Part shown: piece after piece, positions 35,611 to 50,000 of the stretch | How positions within the stretch are numbered: the first letter of the stretch is position 1 | Layout of the letters: each line of letters opens with the position of its first letter | DNA from: Archegozetes longisetosus | Taxonomy: Eukaryota > Arthropoda > Arachnida > Sarcoptiformes > Trhypochthoniidae | Direction: 5' to 3' | Length of the DNA: 64,000 nucleotides | NCBI GenBank assembly: GCA_018873245.2 | Contig: JAEMBT020000002.1 | Coordinates: 10,328,001-10,392,000 of the forward strand | Notes under the pieces: model-generated | Told to the model about the DNA's origin: nothing | Seen by the model: only the letters and a program-made list of their open reading frames with translations | The model's database searches: none | Made by a program: the position numbers and the translations under genes

Positions 35611-37662
35611 TGTTTATGTGAAATTATTTGAAAGCAATAGATAGATGATAAAAATGAGAGTATGATTTTCACTAAATTATTTCAACTTCTTTTATATAAC
35701 TAAAAACATTTCACTTTATTTTATACATTTATCATTAATACGTTCTTAAATAATTATCCGGTTATAAGCTTCAGATATAATTATTTAGTAAAAATTCAAT
35801 ATATTTTCTCGACTTTTAGTCGCAAATCGAAAAAATAGAGAACAATAAATGTTAAGTAATATGTCGATTGTTTTTGATTGACTTATGATTAATAAAGAAC
35901 TAATTAAACAGTTTACACGCAAGTATTAAATGCCGTAAATGATTGACAGATCGATTATTTGATTTTTCATAAAATGCTAATCCGATTGAAAAATAGGTAT
36001 CAAAACAGCTTCTAAACTAATAACAAACTTAACCGTTTATGAGATATAATATTGTTTACAATTTAACCGTCATTCATAAGCTTCGTCTTGTAAATAATAG
36101 ATTTTCTACCCTTTCGTTGTATTAAACCTAAAATTTGATTAATAAAGCTCTAATTAAAAGGATTTAATTAAAGTATTTGAGTGAACTCTATCTTATCAGA
36201 ACTAAAGATATGAGTAAAAAGTTTTGAAGTGGAGTTTTCGCAATTTTTCGAAATTGATTTTCATATCCTATACTTGAGTTGATGAGTGAAGTTTAGAGCT
36301 TATTGCACAACAAATACACTCGTGAAACTGAAGCAAAGGTTTTGGTTTGAAATGTTAAGTAAACTAAAGAATGTGATTATTGGCAAGAATGCATAAAACT
36401 ATAATTTGACAATAATTTATACAGGAACAAACTGAAAACTACCATTTTGATGAATGACTAATGAAAATGCAGTTTTTTTATGTTGATGTTGAACTCTACA
36501 AATAATGACCGAGAACATATAAAAAATAATTGATTGGCAAACGAGTGTTTTGTGTTCTTTTAGTCATTATTGAATTGTGATTACAAATAACTGATCAAAT
36601 AATGTAATATCAATAGAATCAGATTTGCATAAATAGTTTGCGCTCTATTTGAACAGAAGCTTTAATAATTGACAGAAAACGCTTTCTCTCCCAAATCAAA
36701 TGATAGTTTCAATAATTTTATTTGTATGAGAAAAGATATAACGGAAAATAACTTTAATTGCTATGAAATATTTAGATAATTTGGAATATGAACATGTCAT
36801 TTATTAACTGTTGGTTAGTATTAATTAATTAATTAATTATGAGTAATACAAAAATTGTTTATAGTACACGATATTTATGTAGGATATACAATAAACGCAT
36901 ATATTTTATGGTTAAAATTTAATGCGAGTTGACTCGAAGGTTATTCGCCTGTACTTAACAATAGGTTGTAAGAAATTTAATGTATATTGTTTGGGATATT
37001 TTCCAAAATAAATTAGTTTTAAAATTATATCAATTGATATCATAGTAAATATAATTAAGTTTAGGTTAAGTTTAGTATTAAACAGAATCTGAAAGTGATG
37101 ATAGAAATAATATTTTGACAAATGAATAGAAATAGCAACTAAACGTTAGCATAATTAATGCATTATTTAATTAATAACTTAATTAATTTGAATCAAAACT
37201 GGACGCAATAAGAAATGCGGTTTCATACGTTGATAACGACATAAATGCATTCTCACCACTAAGTAATTGTCTAACTAAGGATGACATAAATAGTGAGAGA
37301 AGTAGTTACGAAACTAAAACTAAAGATATAGGCCTTGTCATCGATTATACTAATAATAAAACGACTAATAATACGACTAATAATAAAACCAATTCGTCTA
37401 CTATTACAGGTCTGATTATTAATATTAGTTTTTATTAACTTTAACTATTATTCATCTTATTATAAATGTAAGGATAATGTAAATGTATTTGTTGTTTCTT
37501 AGTTATTAAGAGTTTTATCTAACTTTAGTTCCTTTAAATGATATTTATGTCTATATTGTAAATATTATTTTCATTATAAGTATTATTAATATTATCTATT
37601 TTTTATCGTAAATACAATTATCAAAACTTCTAGTGCATTATTCAATTGCTATAAAGATTGTA
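35611..37662. other. Divergent region between UBE2F and TRAK, including a candidate upstream TRAK exon
   Basis: AT-rich sequence of about 2 kb. At 37187-37409 an open frame (ESKLDAIRNAVSYVDND... to NNKTNSSTIT) ends at a GT donor (37410). Its phase 1 matches the acceptor at 37713-37714 of the next TRAK exon, so it could be an alternative first or second exon. It has no ATG and no clear acceptor. The rest holds nothing recognised. Confidence 0.4.
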
Positions 37663-40581
37663 ATGTATAGAATGGATCTTCAAACTAATCAAGTTGGTGT
37701 TTGTTTTATTCCAGATCTCTGTAATAGTCACGAATTTGTTAATGAAGTAGAACTCGTTAGTCTAGTCGAAGAACAAATTCCTAAATACAAACTTCGTTTG
37801 GATACAATCACTCAATTTTCAGGTAATATTTTTATTGGAGTTATCAATTGTTTAATTATTAATTATGTTTGTAATAAAATCTCTTCCTGTAATCAATTGA
37901 ATGAAAAGGTTATGAGAATAATGACTGGTATATCAAAACTCCTATAATCAATAGCGAGGATCCCATTGACTTAAGTCCGGATACAATTAGCGAAACTTTG
38001 AAGTATTTTGTGTTATCAGCCGATCGATTGAGCCAAATGACAAAGACTTATAATGATATTGAAGCGGTTACTAAGCTATTAGAAGAAGTATTAGATTTGC
38101 ATTGTTATCCTTGATTTTGATAGTTTTATTTATGAATTTTTGTTGGCGATTTGCAGAAAGAACGAGATTTGGAACTTGCGGCTAGAATTGGACAGTCGTT
38201 GTTAGAGCAAAATAAAGTTCTGAAATGTCGTAACGAAGAACTAGAAAATGAATTGTCCGCTTCTAATGAATCCGTGAGATATACCCATATTCATTGAATT
38301 TATGACTTCTCTGCTCGTTAAATCTGTTTTCAATACTTCACTATATTCTCTATTTGCTCTTATGTTTCGTTTTATTGACTTTAATTTTCTATATTTTTAT
38401 TTGATTGTTTTATAGGTCGAAAAACTTAAGTTAGAGGTCATAAGTACTAGTGAAAGGGTTTGTGTTTGATTCTTTTTATTTACTTATTTTTAAGTTTTAA
38501 ATACATATTTTTTTAACTTTCTAAACATACCTGTAACAAAAGCGGTAAATCGAGGTCAAATGATCAAAACAAGCTCTGATGTAAAATCATATATCCGTAT
38601 GAATAGGTTATACAACTTAAGCATGAAATTTCGCTCAAAAATGGATTACTACAAATATATAGTGCAGATGAGGCCGAAGAATCTGAATTTGAATCACCAG
38701 ATCAGTGCTTATCAGAAAATAAAACACTGTTGTCAAACTGGGAAGAATTGCATAAAAAGGTTGGATCTTTAGAAGAAGAAAATTCGAGATTACGTATTGA
38801 GGCTACTACTAGAGCTAATGATATCGAACTAGGAGAAAGAAAAGAACTACAACTAATTCAAGATATCGCTAAACAATTGAGTGAGATAATCAATATTCCA
38901 TATGATATTTCGATTTATATTTCAAACGATTCATTAGTCCTATTGTTCAATACTCTAATAGCTGAAGCGAATGTGCGTTTAATAAAGTATCAAGATGAAG
39001 TCAGTCTCAAAAATGAAGACAACATTCGACAGCAGGAGGAAATAACAAATCTTGTATCTCAAGTTGTGGAATTGCAACGAAAAGTACGAGATCTGAACGT
39101 TGAAAACGAGGCACTGCAGAATGCACTGCAAACTTCACACGAATGTCAAAATGAATTATCACTAGAACTTATAGAAATCAAAGAAAAATATGGAACACTT
39201 TTGGCAGCTTTTCACGAATTACAAAGCGAATTTAAGAAAAGATCGCGTTTGAGTTCAAGTCATTACGCATTTATGCCGTTTTCTGAATCATTAGCATCTG
39301 AAATAGAATCAACTCTTGGGAGTGAAGAATACGAGAGTGAAATGTCAGGTTCTTTTCTTAAGAGTAAGAGAAGAACTGGTAAAGAAGAGACGCGATGCTA
39401 TAGCCCTGATTCAGTGCTTTCGGGCGAATCATTCAATTATCGCTATAATAATCCACATCTAATGACTGGTCCTTCACAGAGATCCTATTATTTTCCGGAC
39501 AAGTTGCAAATCGTTAAACCGATTGAAGGTTCGGCCACATTAAGGCAATGGCAAAAGTTGGCGACACCTCACCTCGGAGTAATCTTAGAAAAGCTTCCCG
39601 GAGTGCCAAATAAAGCAATAAAAGATTTGAACACAGAACTATTGGAATTCGCATTGAATTCTAGTTACAAGTGCATGAGTGAGAATAATTGTAATATCAA
39701 TTTTATTACAACAAGTTCAATATTCACTTATACAACGACTTCATTATCTCAAACGACTGATTCGACAAGAGTTACACCAAGTTTTTCGAACGTTCAACTC
39801 TCGACAGGGCTTCAATTGTCGGTAACTACAACTTCTAGTATCGGTCAATCGTCAATTTCAACCAAAGTGAACTATGAAGACAAGACTGCATCTGATTCAT
39901 GTTTGCTATCGACTTCTAAGGTTAGTATATTTTACTTGATTTGATTTTGATTTTTCAATGATATTCTCGATATTTACACTTAATGACATTAAAGGATGGC
40001 ATAACTAATGTGATAAGTCCAGTTCTGTCTTCTTGTTCGACACCTTTAAATGGCTTGAATTTGGGTTTATCAGGTATGAAATTGAGTTTTTTATTTTGAT
40101 TACTATGATTTAGCTATCAGTGAATAACTTCTGGTTACTTACAGATAACTCATTAGCGCATAAATCAAATGTATTTGTTCCCAACACTAAGTCATCCGAT
40201 CAAAAGGCATCGGAAACTAACATCTCATCAGAAAAAGAGTTCCATTTAACTGTTCAACAGAGCGTTTTAAGTACTTCTCGTGTTCTTGCCATTGAGAATA
40301 ATCCCTCGAATAAAAATGATGGGAACAAGCCATCAGAAGATCATTCCAAAGCTGTGAATAATACTAATGAAGGTTTAGGTGGAATGTCTTTATTACTCAA
40401 TGAGGAAAGCATCGATGGTATTATCACAAAATGTTACTCTCCAATGCATCTGAGTTCAAAAAAATTAGAAAAACCAAATTCATTAGGTCTTCGAAATTCC
40501 AAGTTGATAGATTATGAAACTAGGTTTAAAAGGGGAGACGTCAGTGTCATCAAAACTTTGCGTAAAGGAGGATTTGTTTGA
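37663..40581 (+). CDS. milt: Milton/TRAK kinesin-mitochondria adaptor
   Basis: Seven exons (37663-37822, 37909-38087, 38157-38273, 38416-38457, 38622-39920, 39995-40073, 40145-40581) join in phase into about 770 residues. TRAK/milton links kinesin-1 and dynein to Miro on mitochondria. The HAP1-N coiled coil is clear: DLCNSHEFVNEVELVSLVEE, then QIPKYKLRLDTIT, NDWYIKTPIINSEDPIDLS, RLSQMTKTYNDIEAVTKLLE, KERDLELAARIGQSLLEQNK, GLLQIYSADEAEESEFES and RQQEEITNLVSQVVELQRK. Further on, PDKLQIVKPIEGSATLRQWQ followed by LATPHLGVILEKLPGV is the TRAK-specific block. The C-terminal half is Ser/Thr-rich. I started at the ATG at 37663 because it runs without a splice into the conserved DLCNS block. An upstream exon ending at 37409 and spliced to 37715 would give another N-terminus. 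Confidence 0.93.
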
Positions 40582-41869
40582 ATTGTAGTACTCAGTATTT
40601 ATTTCCATTAAATTCATCAAACAGTAGAACTACGCGATTGCTTTATTTTTGTGCGAATCGTGCCTTACTATTATTGTAATTGTAGAGTTTTAGCTAGTCT
40701 TAGAATATTTGATTGATTAATCTGTAAATATAACTCGTTATTCTGAATTGTTGATTTTAATTAGTATATATTTTTGTTTATCAGCAAGCCTGCTTTTCAG
40801 CTATTAGTTTTCCATGAAAAGCATAGTATCATTCCTTCGAGCTATAGCTAAATCCAACTCTGTTTTTCATAGTCGGTAATGGATTTATTTTGTTATAAAC
40901 AAAAATTCAATTTTCACCAAATGATCAATTTCCAATCATTTAGATTGTTAAGTGTAGTTGTCAAACAATGTATGTAATTATATTTTTCGATCCGATTAGT
41001 TATTAAATTATTTGATTAGTTATTTTTGTATTGATTTCTGAGAAAGTATGCATTTTCAATAGCACTCAATAAAATGGATTTGATATCTTCAAAATTGTTT
41101 TTCTATTGAATATATCTTAAAATATACTGATTATTACTACTTACTAATGATTATTAAAATATTAGAATTTCATACAGACAGACAAGAATCGATATTTTGA
41201 CAAAATACTAATAAATTTGAAACACTAAGTCGTATGACATTTAAGTGAAATACTAGAACATCAATTCTTATGATATTCTTATTTTAGTTCAAAAAGTTAA
41301 GCTTATCTTTGAGAGAGTTACGGCAATTATTCTCAAACTTAATATTTTGCTAATGAACAACATTTGAAAGAGTTTGATATCAAATTAAAGTTAGAAGAAG
41401 AATTTAGTCGATTGCAATGTACTTTTATTGCGTGTGACTTTGCCAGATATTGCCTTTCTCTCAATTTAGTGTTATTTTGTGCCTCAAATTATTGTTTACT
41501 CTAGCCTTCTATGGATATTATGGATATTTCATTTGATTGTTAACTTATTTGAGTTCAAAGAGCGATTATTAACACTACTGAACAATCTTTGAGGCTTTGC
41601 TGTTTTGATAATAATAACTCTTGTATGTTGTTACAAAAATGTTAGTAAATGTGGACAAATTCCTCTATTAAACTTAAATATGTTGTTAAATTACGATTAT
41701 TCATATTTAATGCTGAATAACTTGAAATACAAAGTTTCTTTTCGTAAGAAGTTTCAGCTTTTTATTAGTTATTTCTTTCTTTGAATAAGTTTGCGATCAT
41801 TCAACTTATTTTCATTGAACTTCATTTTGATTATAAACTCAATTATTATAGTTAAATGAAATTAATTAA
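40582..41869. other. Intergenic region between TRAK and multiplexin
   Basis: AT-rich; the TRAK 3' UTR and the multiplexin promoter must lie here. Nothing else is recognised. Confidence 0.45.
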
Positions 41870-44800
41870 ATGTTTAGACAAATGGATGAAAAAATGTTCA
41901 CTTTAGTGTTATTATTAAGTTTGTGCACTGAATCTTTAGAAAAATTGAAATGCAAACACAACGTGGATCAACAAACTAATGGTAAGTCTGAGCTGAAAAA
42001 TGCAAACAATTTGCAATAAAGAGCAGATATTTTTCTCAATTATCGAATGATAGAAAATGAAGATATTTGATTGAGTTATAAGGTTTATTTTCAAATCGAA
42101 TAATTAGTTTAGTAGAAGAGATAACTTATGGTGTTAGGAATTGAGAATAGAGTGAATAAATATCTGTTGGATAAGTATTATAGTAGTGTGAATGAGCTAA
42201 TTTTTAAAATAAAGCATTGTGTTACAGTTTCAGTTGACTCTGGGAAGTCATGTATAAGAGAAATTAACTTATTGGACGCAATTGAAATACCCTTTGATAC
42301 CTCACATATAGACTACGTGAGCGGAATTGATAATTTTCCAGCATTTCTAATTAAAAAACGAGCCAATATACAAAAGCCCTATCGATTAATTTTGCCACAA
42401 GTATTTTACTCTAATTTTTCAATTATCGCCACATTTAAACTGATGGGTAGCGGAGGATTCCTTTTTTCTGGTAATTTATCTTCGAGTTTGTTAATTACTT
42501 GATTTTTCATCTGCTTTGATCACTACTCTAAATGTTTCCTAATTAAGTTGTCGATCCTTCGTCTCAATCAGTCCAACTCGGATTACACATATCCTCAAAC
42601 AAGTTAATATTCTACTACTCAGATGTTAATACTCCATCTCCGGTTAGCCACTATTCAGTGGACTTGCCAGAAATCATCACAGATAAATGGATTAGGTAAG
42701 TACTAACTACAACGTCTAACTGTTGTAAATTTGACTTTCGCCCATAGCTTCATATGCCAAAAGTTAATTTCTAATAAGGATTTCATGTTTAAGTCAAATT
42801 TTGATGAATATTTTTAGCAAATCTGGTTATGTTAAGATGTATTTGTATGATAATCTGAAAATGATAGCACGCGATAGCTATATAAATCTTATTTAGCAAA
42901 CATAATATTTGCATAGTACAGTATATACTTGTATCATAACCTGTGCGTAACTGCAGATTGACTTTTATGATTTATGATTTATGATTTATGCATTGTGTTC
43001 ACAGCACTTCATTGAAAGTTGAAAACTATATAATGACTATATATTTCGAGTGTCGTCAATATAGAAAAATAACTCTCAATCAATATCCCAAACAAATTAA
43101 ATTTGATTCAGCTTCAACTTTATATATCGGACGTGACGGCAAAGTTAATAGTCACTTTGAGGTAAATTATTTAAAATCAAGATTAAATCAATTTTTGAAT
43201 ATCAATTTGATTTTTTTGTTATACTGTATGATCCAATTTGTTTGTCCGTAATAATCCAGCTAATTTTTTAGTGATCTAAAAGTTACAGCTTATTCGGTTA
43301 ATCAGATTGTACTTCTTATACGCTTCCAATGCAATATAAGGTTATAACTTACGAGTTAATTGCAAATGCTATCAATAAGAGACTTCGATCAAGTTTTAGT
43401 TTTAACTTTTTCAATCGAAAAAATATTAAAATTACACTTAGATTGATCGAGAGCTGAAAAGGCAACAAGAACCAGATTATTTAATCTAAAATATTATACG
43501 AGCAAGGAATACAAATGTAACGAGAAGCAAGTCGCAGATTTAGCTTGAAAGCTAGAAACTCGCAAACAATGTTTGATGAAAATATTTGCTAGAGAAGCTA
43601 CCTAAATTAGTTAGACTTAGAATATAGTTACTAGAGCAACAAAGGCGCGGTCGTTTGACAAATACTTGCTAAATGTTATTTGTTAAGTAAATCATAAACA
43701 TGGGTCAGCCCTACACTACAAGAAACAACAAAAACTATAAATAGGCTCTATTTATTTCGCATTTATTTTCAATATTGCAGTAACTCTAATAGTGTATCAT
43801 TTGATCAACCAATATTTTCTTTGCAACAAACACAGTCACTATTCTACAAAGTCCCGCATCAGAATTTTAAAGAAGAATCACATCCGCTTGTGGAGAATAT
43901 TCAATTTATTCATATATAAAGTAAGAGCACAAAACACAATTGTACTGACGGCTTTTCATGAAAATTCAGTGCTTTCTATAGCTTGCAAACAACGTTCGAG
44001 TCAATCCACATGATTCACTCAAATAAGGAGTACAGTATAGCACATACCTATACAGTCAAATCTCAGTATATAATTTTGAAAATAAGAAATTTGAAATTTG
44101 AAAATTAAGGATAACTTTGATGTGAGCTAGGTTGAATTGAATTTTCCAGTCGATACTGTAGTTAATGAAGTGATTGAAAATAAAGTAAAACTAAAATTGG
44201 TTTTAGTTAGTTATAGCTGTAAGAATTGTAGCATAAGTTACTGAATATGTATTGGTTGAATGACTGTAAAAAACACTTACCTCTAAGAATGCTATCAATT
44301 GTTGTGAATCTATTGCTGTGAAATGGTTGCTGTGGCGTTTGGTCGAGTAAGTAAAAGTTAGGTCAAAGAGAGGTAGAGAGGGAAGAAAAAGAGATTATTG
44401 CATTTTGGAAAAGGCACTCCAGCAGTAGTTTTAGTTCATAGGCGTATCTGAAAATAATCCAGTAATAAAGACTTTGTATTTAGAGTTAGTCCAGACAGCC
44501 TCAGGTGATGTGGTCGAAATGATATGCCAAATTATGTTAGTGAATGCTGTGACTTGATTTTACTTACAAACAAGTACTTGTTTTAAAAGCTCTAAAAGTA
44601 ATATCTTCTCAAAAACATAGAATTAAGTCATAATTGTAATTTTTCATTCAGCTTCAGAACTCTAATTTCTACTTTAATGCTCTCACAAACTGGCCCTCAA
44701 ATCAACCATAGCTGATAAGTGAGTAGTCGATGATTTTGCTGAAATTTGCTCAAACTTCAGACTTATAATAAACTACTTCTCATAAAGTTTATAGTCTGCA

Positions 44801-47043
44801 GTATTCCTGCCGTTAAGGATAAGCAACTTTTTTTAAAACTTTGCCAGACTACTGAAAAATATTCAACATTCAAATAAGTTCTGTATTGATATAACGATTT
44901 TGATTAAGTTATGTATGTTTTAGAGATAAGATACAGTACTTGTAAATTAGTTATATGACTCGTAGTGATTTGCAAGGGATGGAACTTAGGATAAATTCAG
45001 TAGCTCTGATGGCTGTGATGGCTGTGATGGCTGTGATGGCTGTGATCATTTGATTCGATATCTGTTGTGCCGTTCTGTAGAGAATGATGTGTTGTTGAAA
45101 GTGCTGCTCTCACTATGTAGTTCAGTAGTGAAGTCTCATTCAATATTGTTCTTCGGATGAGGAAGTATTCGACAAGTTTGCTATGTAGTGCTTCTGTCGA
45201 ACAAGTCTCAATGATAAAGATTTTAGTGATTAGTTAATATGTAAATTAGTGACAAACAAATTGGATATAAGAGAAATAAAATTGAAATATAAAATAAGAA
45301 GCATTAAAAGTTGGAATGTTTAGTAAAATAATTTATTGTACTATATTTTTGGTGGCACTTCAGGGAGCTCTACAAGAGTTGAAGCTTTTTGATGATCCCA
45401 CAATTGCAGAGGTTCAATGCGCTGATACTACATACGAGGTAAGTGTTCGATTTAAAGTAAATATTAACCATTTCCTTATTTCTCTATTATATAAATACTC
45501 AATTTGTTCAATTTAACTACTATTTCATCTCTAACTTCTCTCTATCAACTTTCTTCTTATGCCTAAATTCTTTATTTAGGTTATGAATGTTAGAAAGTTA
45601 TATCTTATAGCTTATGATAAGATAAATAATAGTGAAACTATTTTCTAACTATTTTCTATTTTCTAACTATTTTCTAACTCCATTTCAATAATAATTCAAT
45701 TATGAATTGAAAGATATTTTTGAATGTTATTTAATTGGACCAAGTTTAGAGTATTATGATGAGGAGCTATAAGATACTTGCAATAGTTTTGTAAGCACGA
45801 AACAGGAAAGATAGAAACATGTAATTGACTTATTGTGGAAGAAATCCATTTTTGGTTTAGTGTTACTATAATTTGAGAATTTGAGTGCCTTTTTTCTGTC
45901 TTCCTTACATTCACACTTCAATACATTCACTGTAATTCAATACTGTTTGTTACGATAGATTTCACACAAATAAACGTCAATTACATAACATAAAATCAAT
46001 TTACATAAATCAAAAGGTATGCATTAAGCCTAATGAACAACTAATCAATTCTGCACATAAATAATGTTATACGTCATATGACCAAAGTCTGTAAAACTTC
46101 AAATTCACTTCGTTTTAAATATTATTTATTACTAAACTCTTGTGACTAAACTTTTGTATTCCCTTTTGAGCCCTTTTAGTAAACTTTTTTCTAAACCGAA
46201 ATGTGCAAATTCTTACTAAACATTGAAATGTTTGTCTTGATACGAATTTTGGTTGTTTTCATTAATATTATTTATTTACACAATTTTAGAAGTATTTGAG
46301 AAGAGTTGTCAAAGTATAAGTTGTTTTTCAAACTAATATAGACTGAAGTGTTGGCCCAAATATGTCATAAATACAGTATATAAGTTCCTTAAATCACTTT
46401 TAAGTTGGATCATTTGCTTCTTATGTGAAACTAGCATATTTCTTACATGTCTTATTCAGCGTAATCTCTATCAGAGCAAGACTCCAATCGAGACTAAAAG
46501 TTAAATTTGGTATAGCTTGCCGTCAGTTTCTTTATATAATTTTTAGTTAACATCAATCTTAATTGCGATAAGTATTGTTCAATTGCAATTATTATTTCAC
46601 TTTCTCTTCACACTTTAGCAACAGTTGAAAAATGTCAGAAACATAAATATCTTATACATTCTTATACTTATATGTAATTGTTTTAATTATATTTTCTAAA
46701 TCAATCTTAATCGTTATTGTGAAATAAACTTTGGAAACAAATTGACATTTTATATTCCTTTTAAGGAAAATCACTTTTGTCTGCTTATAACTTGATGGTT
46801 TCATTTGATTGTGCCAATTCAATATAATTAAACATTTGTTATGATATTGTTGTAGTGTATAAAAGCTATCTTCAACTTTTCAAACGCGCAAAATATATAC
46901 CATTTAAAGAGAAATCCACCACATTATAGCAAAAACAATGAGTGCTCAAGTACGATAACAAAGTTGAGAGATCTTGCGTTGGGTCATAGATAGAAAATAT
47001 TATTTATGCTCAGATACAAGTTGCGAAGGAGGGCTTAAGCTGT

Positions 47044-47094
<51 letters not shown>

Positions 47095-50000
47095 TCTTCT
47101 TGATATTTTCCTATTTAGATATAAACAGTGTTCTTCTTCATCGATTGAAATGATACTCTGCTCACACATTCATAAGATCACAACCAATTTAATAGTTGAG
47201 CCAATATAATAAAGATCAACGGGTTTAGTCTCGCCAACAGGGGTGTCATTTTGCATCTGCCTTATTTATTGAAGGCTAGATTTTCACTAAGATTTACTCA
47301 GGCATACAATTTAGTTATCATTTCATCTTAAAGATAGTACACTTCTCAACTTAACGATCCTCGATAGCAACTAGAAGTTTTGTATTGCGATGGCATGCTT
47401 TCCATCAAACCATAATGTAGAGGATATTAAAAAGTTAATTTAACGTTCAATATAGTACTCAAAGCAAATTAGAAATAAAATTTAGCAGAATATTCATGTG
47501 CATCACAAGCAGGTTGATATAACAACAGCCTTTTTCTTGTCGCTATTGAGGGTTGCTAAGTTTCCAAGTGTATAGAATTGTTTCCTCAGCTGACATTCCT
47601 GAAATTATGAGTTTTTGAAATTGCTTTTTTGGTTAATGTAATGATTCCTGTGAGAAAGCTTTCCAATAAAGTTGCTATTCATAGTTTAACAGTTTTAAGG
47701 GGCAAAAATTACACTAATTTTCATTGAGTAAACCATAGATTGTTAAAGGAAAGTAAGGAAACCTTTAAGTTGGCAGATATTTTGCCCAAGCTAAGAATTA
47801 ACATTCCACCCATAGTATCAGCCCTCAGTTGAAAGGTTGACTGAAGAAATTAATAATTATTTGTAGTTTTCAATTTGACTCAGACTACCGAATCAGGTGC
47901 GGCATGCAATTCAGACCAACCATCCGCTAAATCATAGCTTTTATAAATTCCACTTTCAAGGTCTAAAATCATTTTTATTAACATTAAATTACGTCTTTCA
48001 TTAATCTTTCATGACTTATCATGAATTTAATGCATTCACTTTTAAGACTTGAATGCTTTTTGTGTTTTGATTAATTTGAAATAAAAGGTTTAGTATTTTG
48101 GTATCTAATTGAAAATGTAAGTCACTTATGATTAAGAAGGGTATGAAATGCAACTAAATATATTCACTCATATCTTTTAAATTGATTATAAGCAGAACGA
48201 AACAAAGTTGCTTTTTGTGTTTGCCAACATATTAGTCATTAATTTTGTAGCAGAAAATAAGCAAGTAAAACTGAGACTCATTTAGACAGTCGTTTTTTTA
48301 ACTTTCTATTTATGCTTATTTCTCATGCAAGATCAATCACTAGTGTCTGGATGCTAGACAAAAGCAACTTTGTCAGTTTCCTAGTTATAACATTCAAGCT
48401 AATTGAATATCTTAATCAAATTTAATCTTCAAAGTGACACTTGGATTAAATAGAATGAGCTATTAATGAGAAATATGTTGTTTACTCCTCATAAAACAAT
48501 AAGATGTTCAAGTGTATTTGAATGGCAGCTAAATGTTAATGTGTAGAGATAACTATGTATTTGGATGACTGATTAAGTTAAGGCAGCTTTTTCAGAGTAG
48601 GCAGCTAGAGATAGTCACGTAAGCGACCAAATTATAGCTACAAATCATATGTCACAGCTTACCATTACTCAGGATTGATAAGTCTCTACAAACGTATAAA
48701 ATATATGTCTCTATCTATTTCTAAATATTTTTTCAACGATTCTCACCAAACAATCAAATATTTGAAATATTGCGTGATACCATAGACGAAGTGTTTAATA
48801 GCGAGATTGTAATAATAATAAAGTTGTTTATTACATTAATGAGCTCTAGAAGTTATTTTAAACAGGATTGAGACAAAGTTGAACTTCATTCATAAACTAA
48901 CTATACTACCAAATATAGTATACTTGTAATTCAACAAACAATGCTTATTGTCAATATTCAATACAAACTTACTGATCAGTTAATATTTTATCTCAAGCTT
49001 AATCATTGCACTTAAAAACTTAACAATCCTCGATAGCAACAAGAATGAGGCTGTTCACATGGTAGTCTTCCTGCAATACGTGTCAATTTGTTGCTAGATT
49101 TCATTTGAAATTTGCTTTGATTGCTATAGATTTTTATATATTCCCTACGTTATAGTCTGATTGAAAGTATACCATCACAACGTTCCGCTTCTGGTTGTTA
49201 TCGCGGATTATCAAGTTCTTGAGAGTCAATTTTCAGTTAAACCAACATTTGAGAATAGTTGAGTTGAATTTATGTTTGCAGACTTCTAAGAAAGTTTTGT
49301 TTGAACTATTATTTGATTGGACTTTTTGAGTTACATCAATGATTAGGGGAATACAGATGTTAGATAGTGACCACAAATGGGCAATAAAATAATTTCCAGA
49401 ATTAACAGGAGTCACATTTGTTTGGCTTTGTAGGAGAAACAGCCAAATCATCTCTGAATCAACGTATTCAACACTTATTGACTGAATAAGATGAAACTAT
49501 CGGAAAAATAACAATTAGATTGTAGTGAAGATAAACAAAGCAACTAATCTAAAGCTTTCTGTAAGCGAAGTGACTGGTGTTTAGCAGACTACAAAATCAT
49601 TACTGTATCCATATAATCAAATTTATCACTACTAATCAACAGAAAGCTATATTCAAACTAAGAAAGCTATATTCAAATTTATTTTCTCATTTAATTGCAT
49701 CACTATTAACCAATCATAATCTTTCAATCGACAAATCGTATTCATTTAAATTAATTTCATTTACTGACTCCTATTCGTTCAAATCCAAATTATTTGGAAA
49801 TATTTAGTTAGTTTGTGAGAGAGGGAGTGAGTAAAGAGAGAGAAGGAGTGAGAGGAGAGAGAGAGGGAGTGAGAAGAGAGTGAGAAGAAGAGAGTGAGAA
49901 GAGTGAGAAAAGAGTGAGGAGAGAGTGAGGAGAGAGTGAGGAGAGTGAACAGTGAGGGGATATGAAGAAGAGACTACTGAGAACTTAGAAGTTAGTCATC

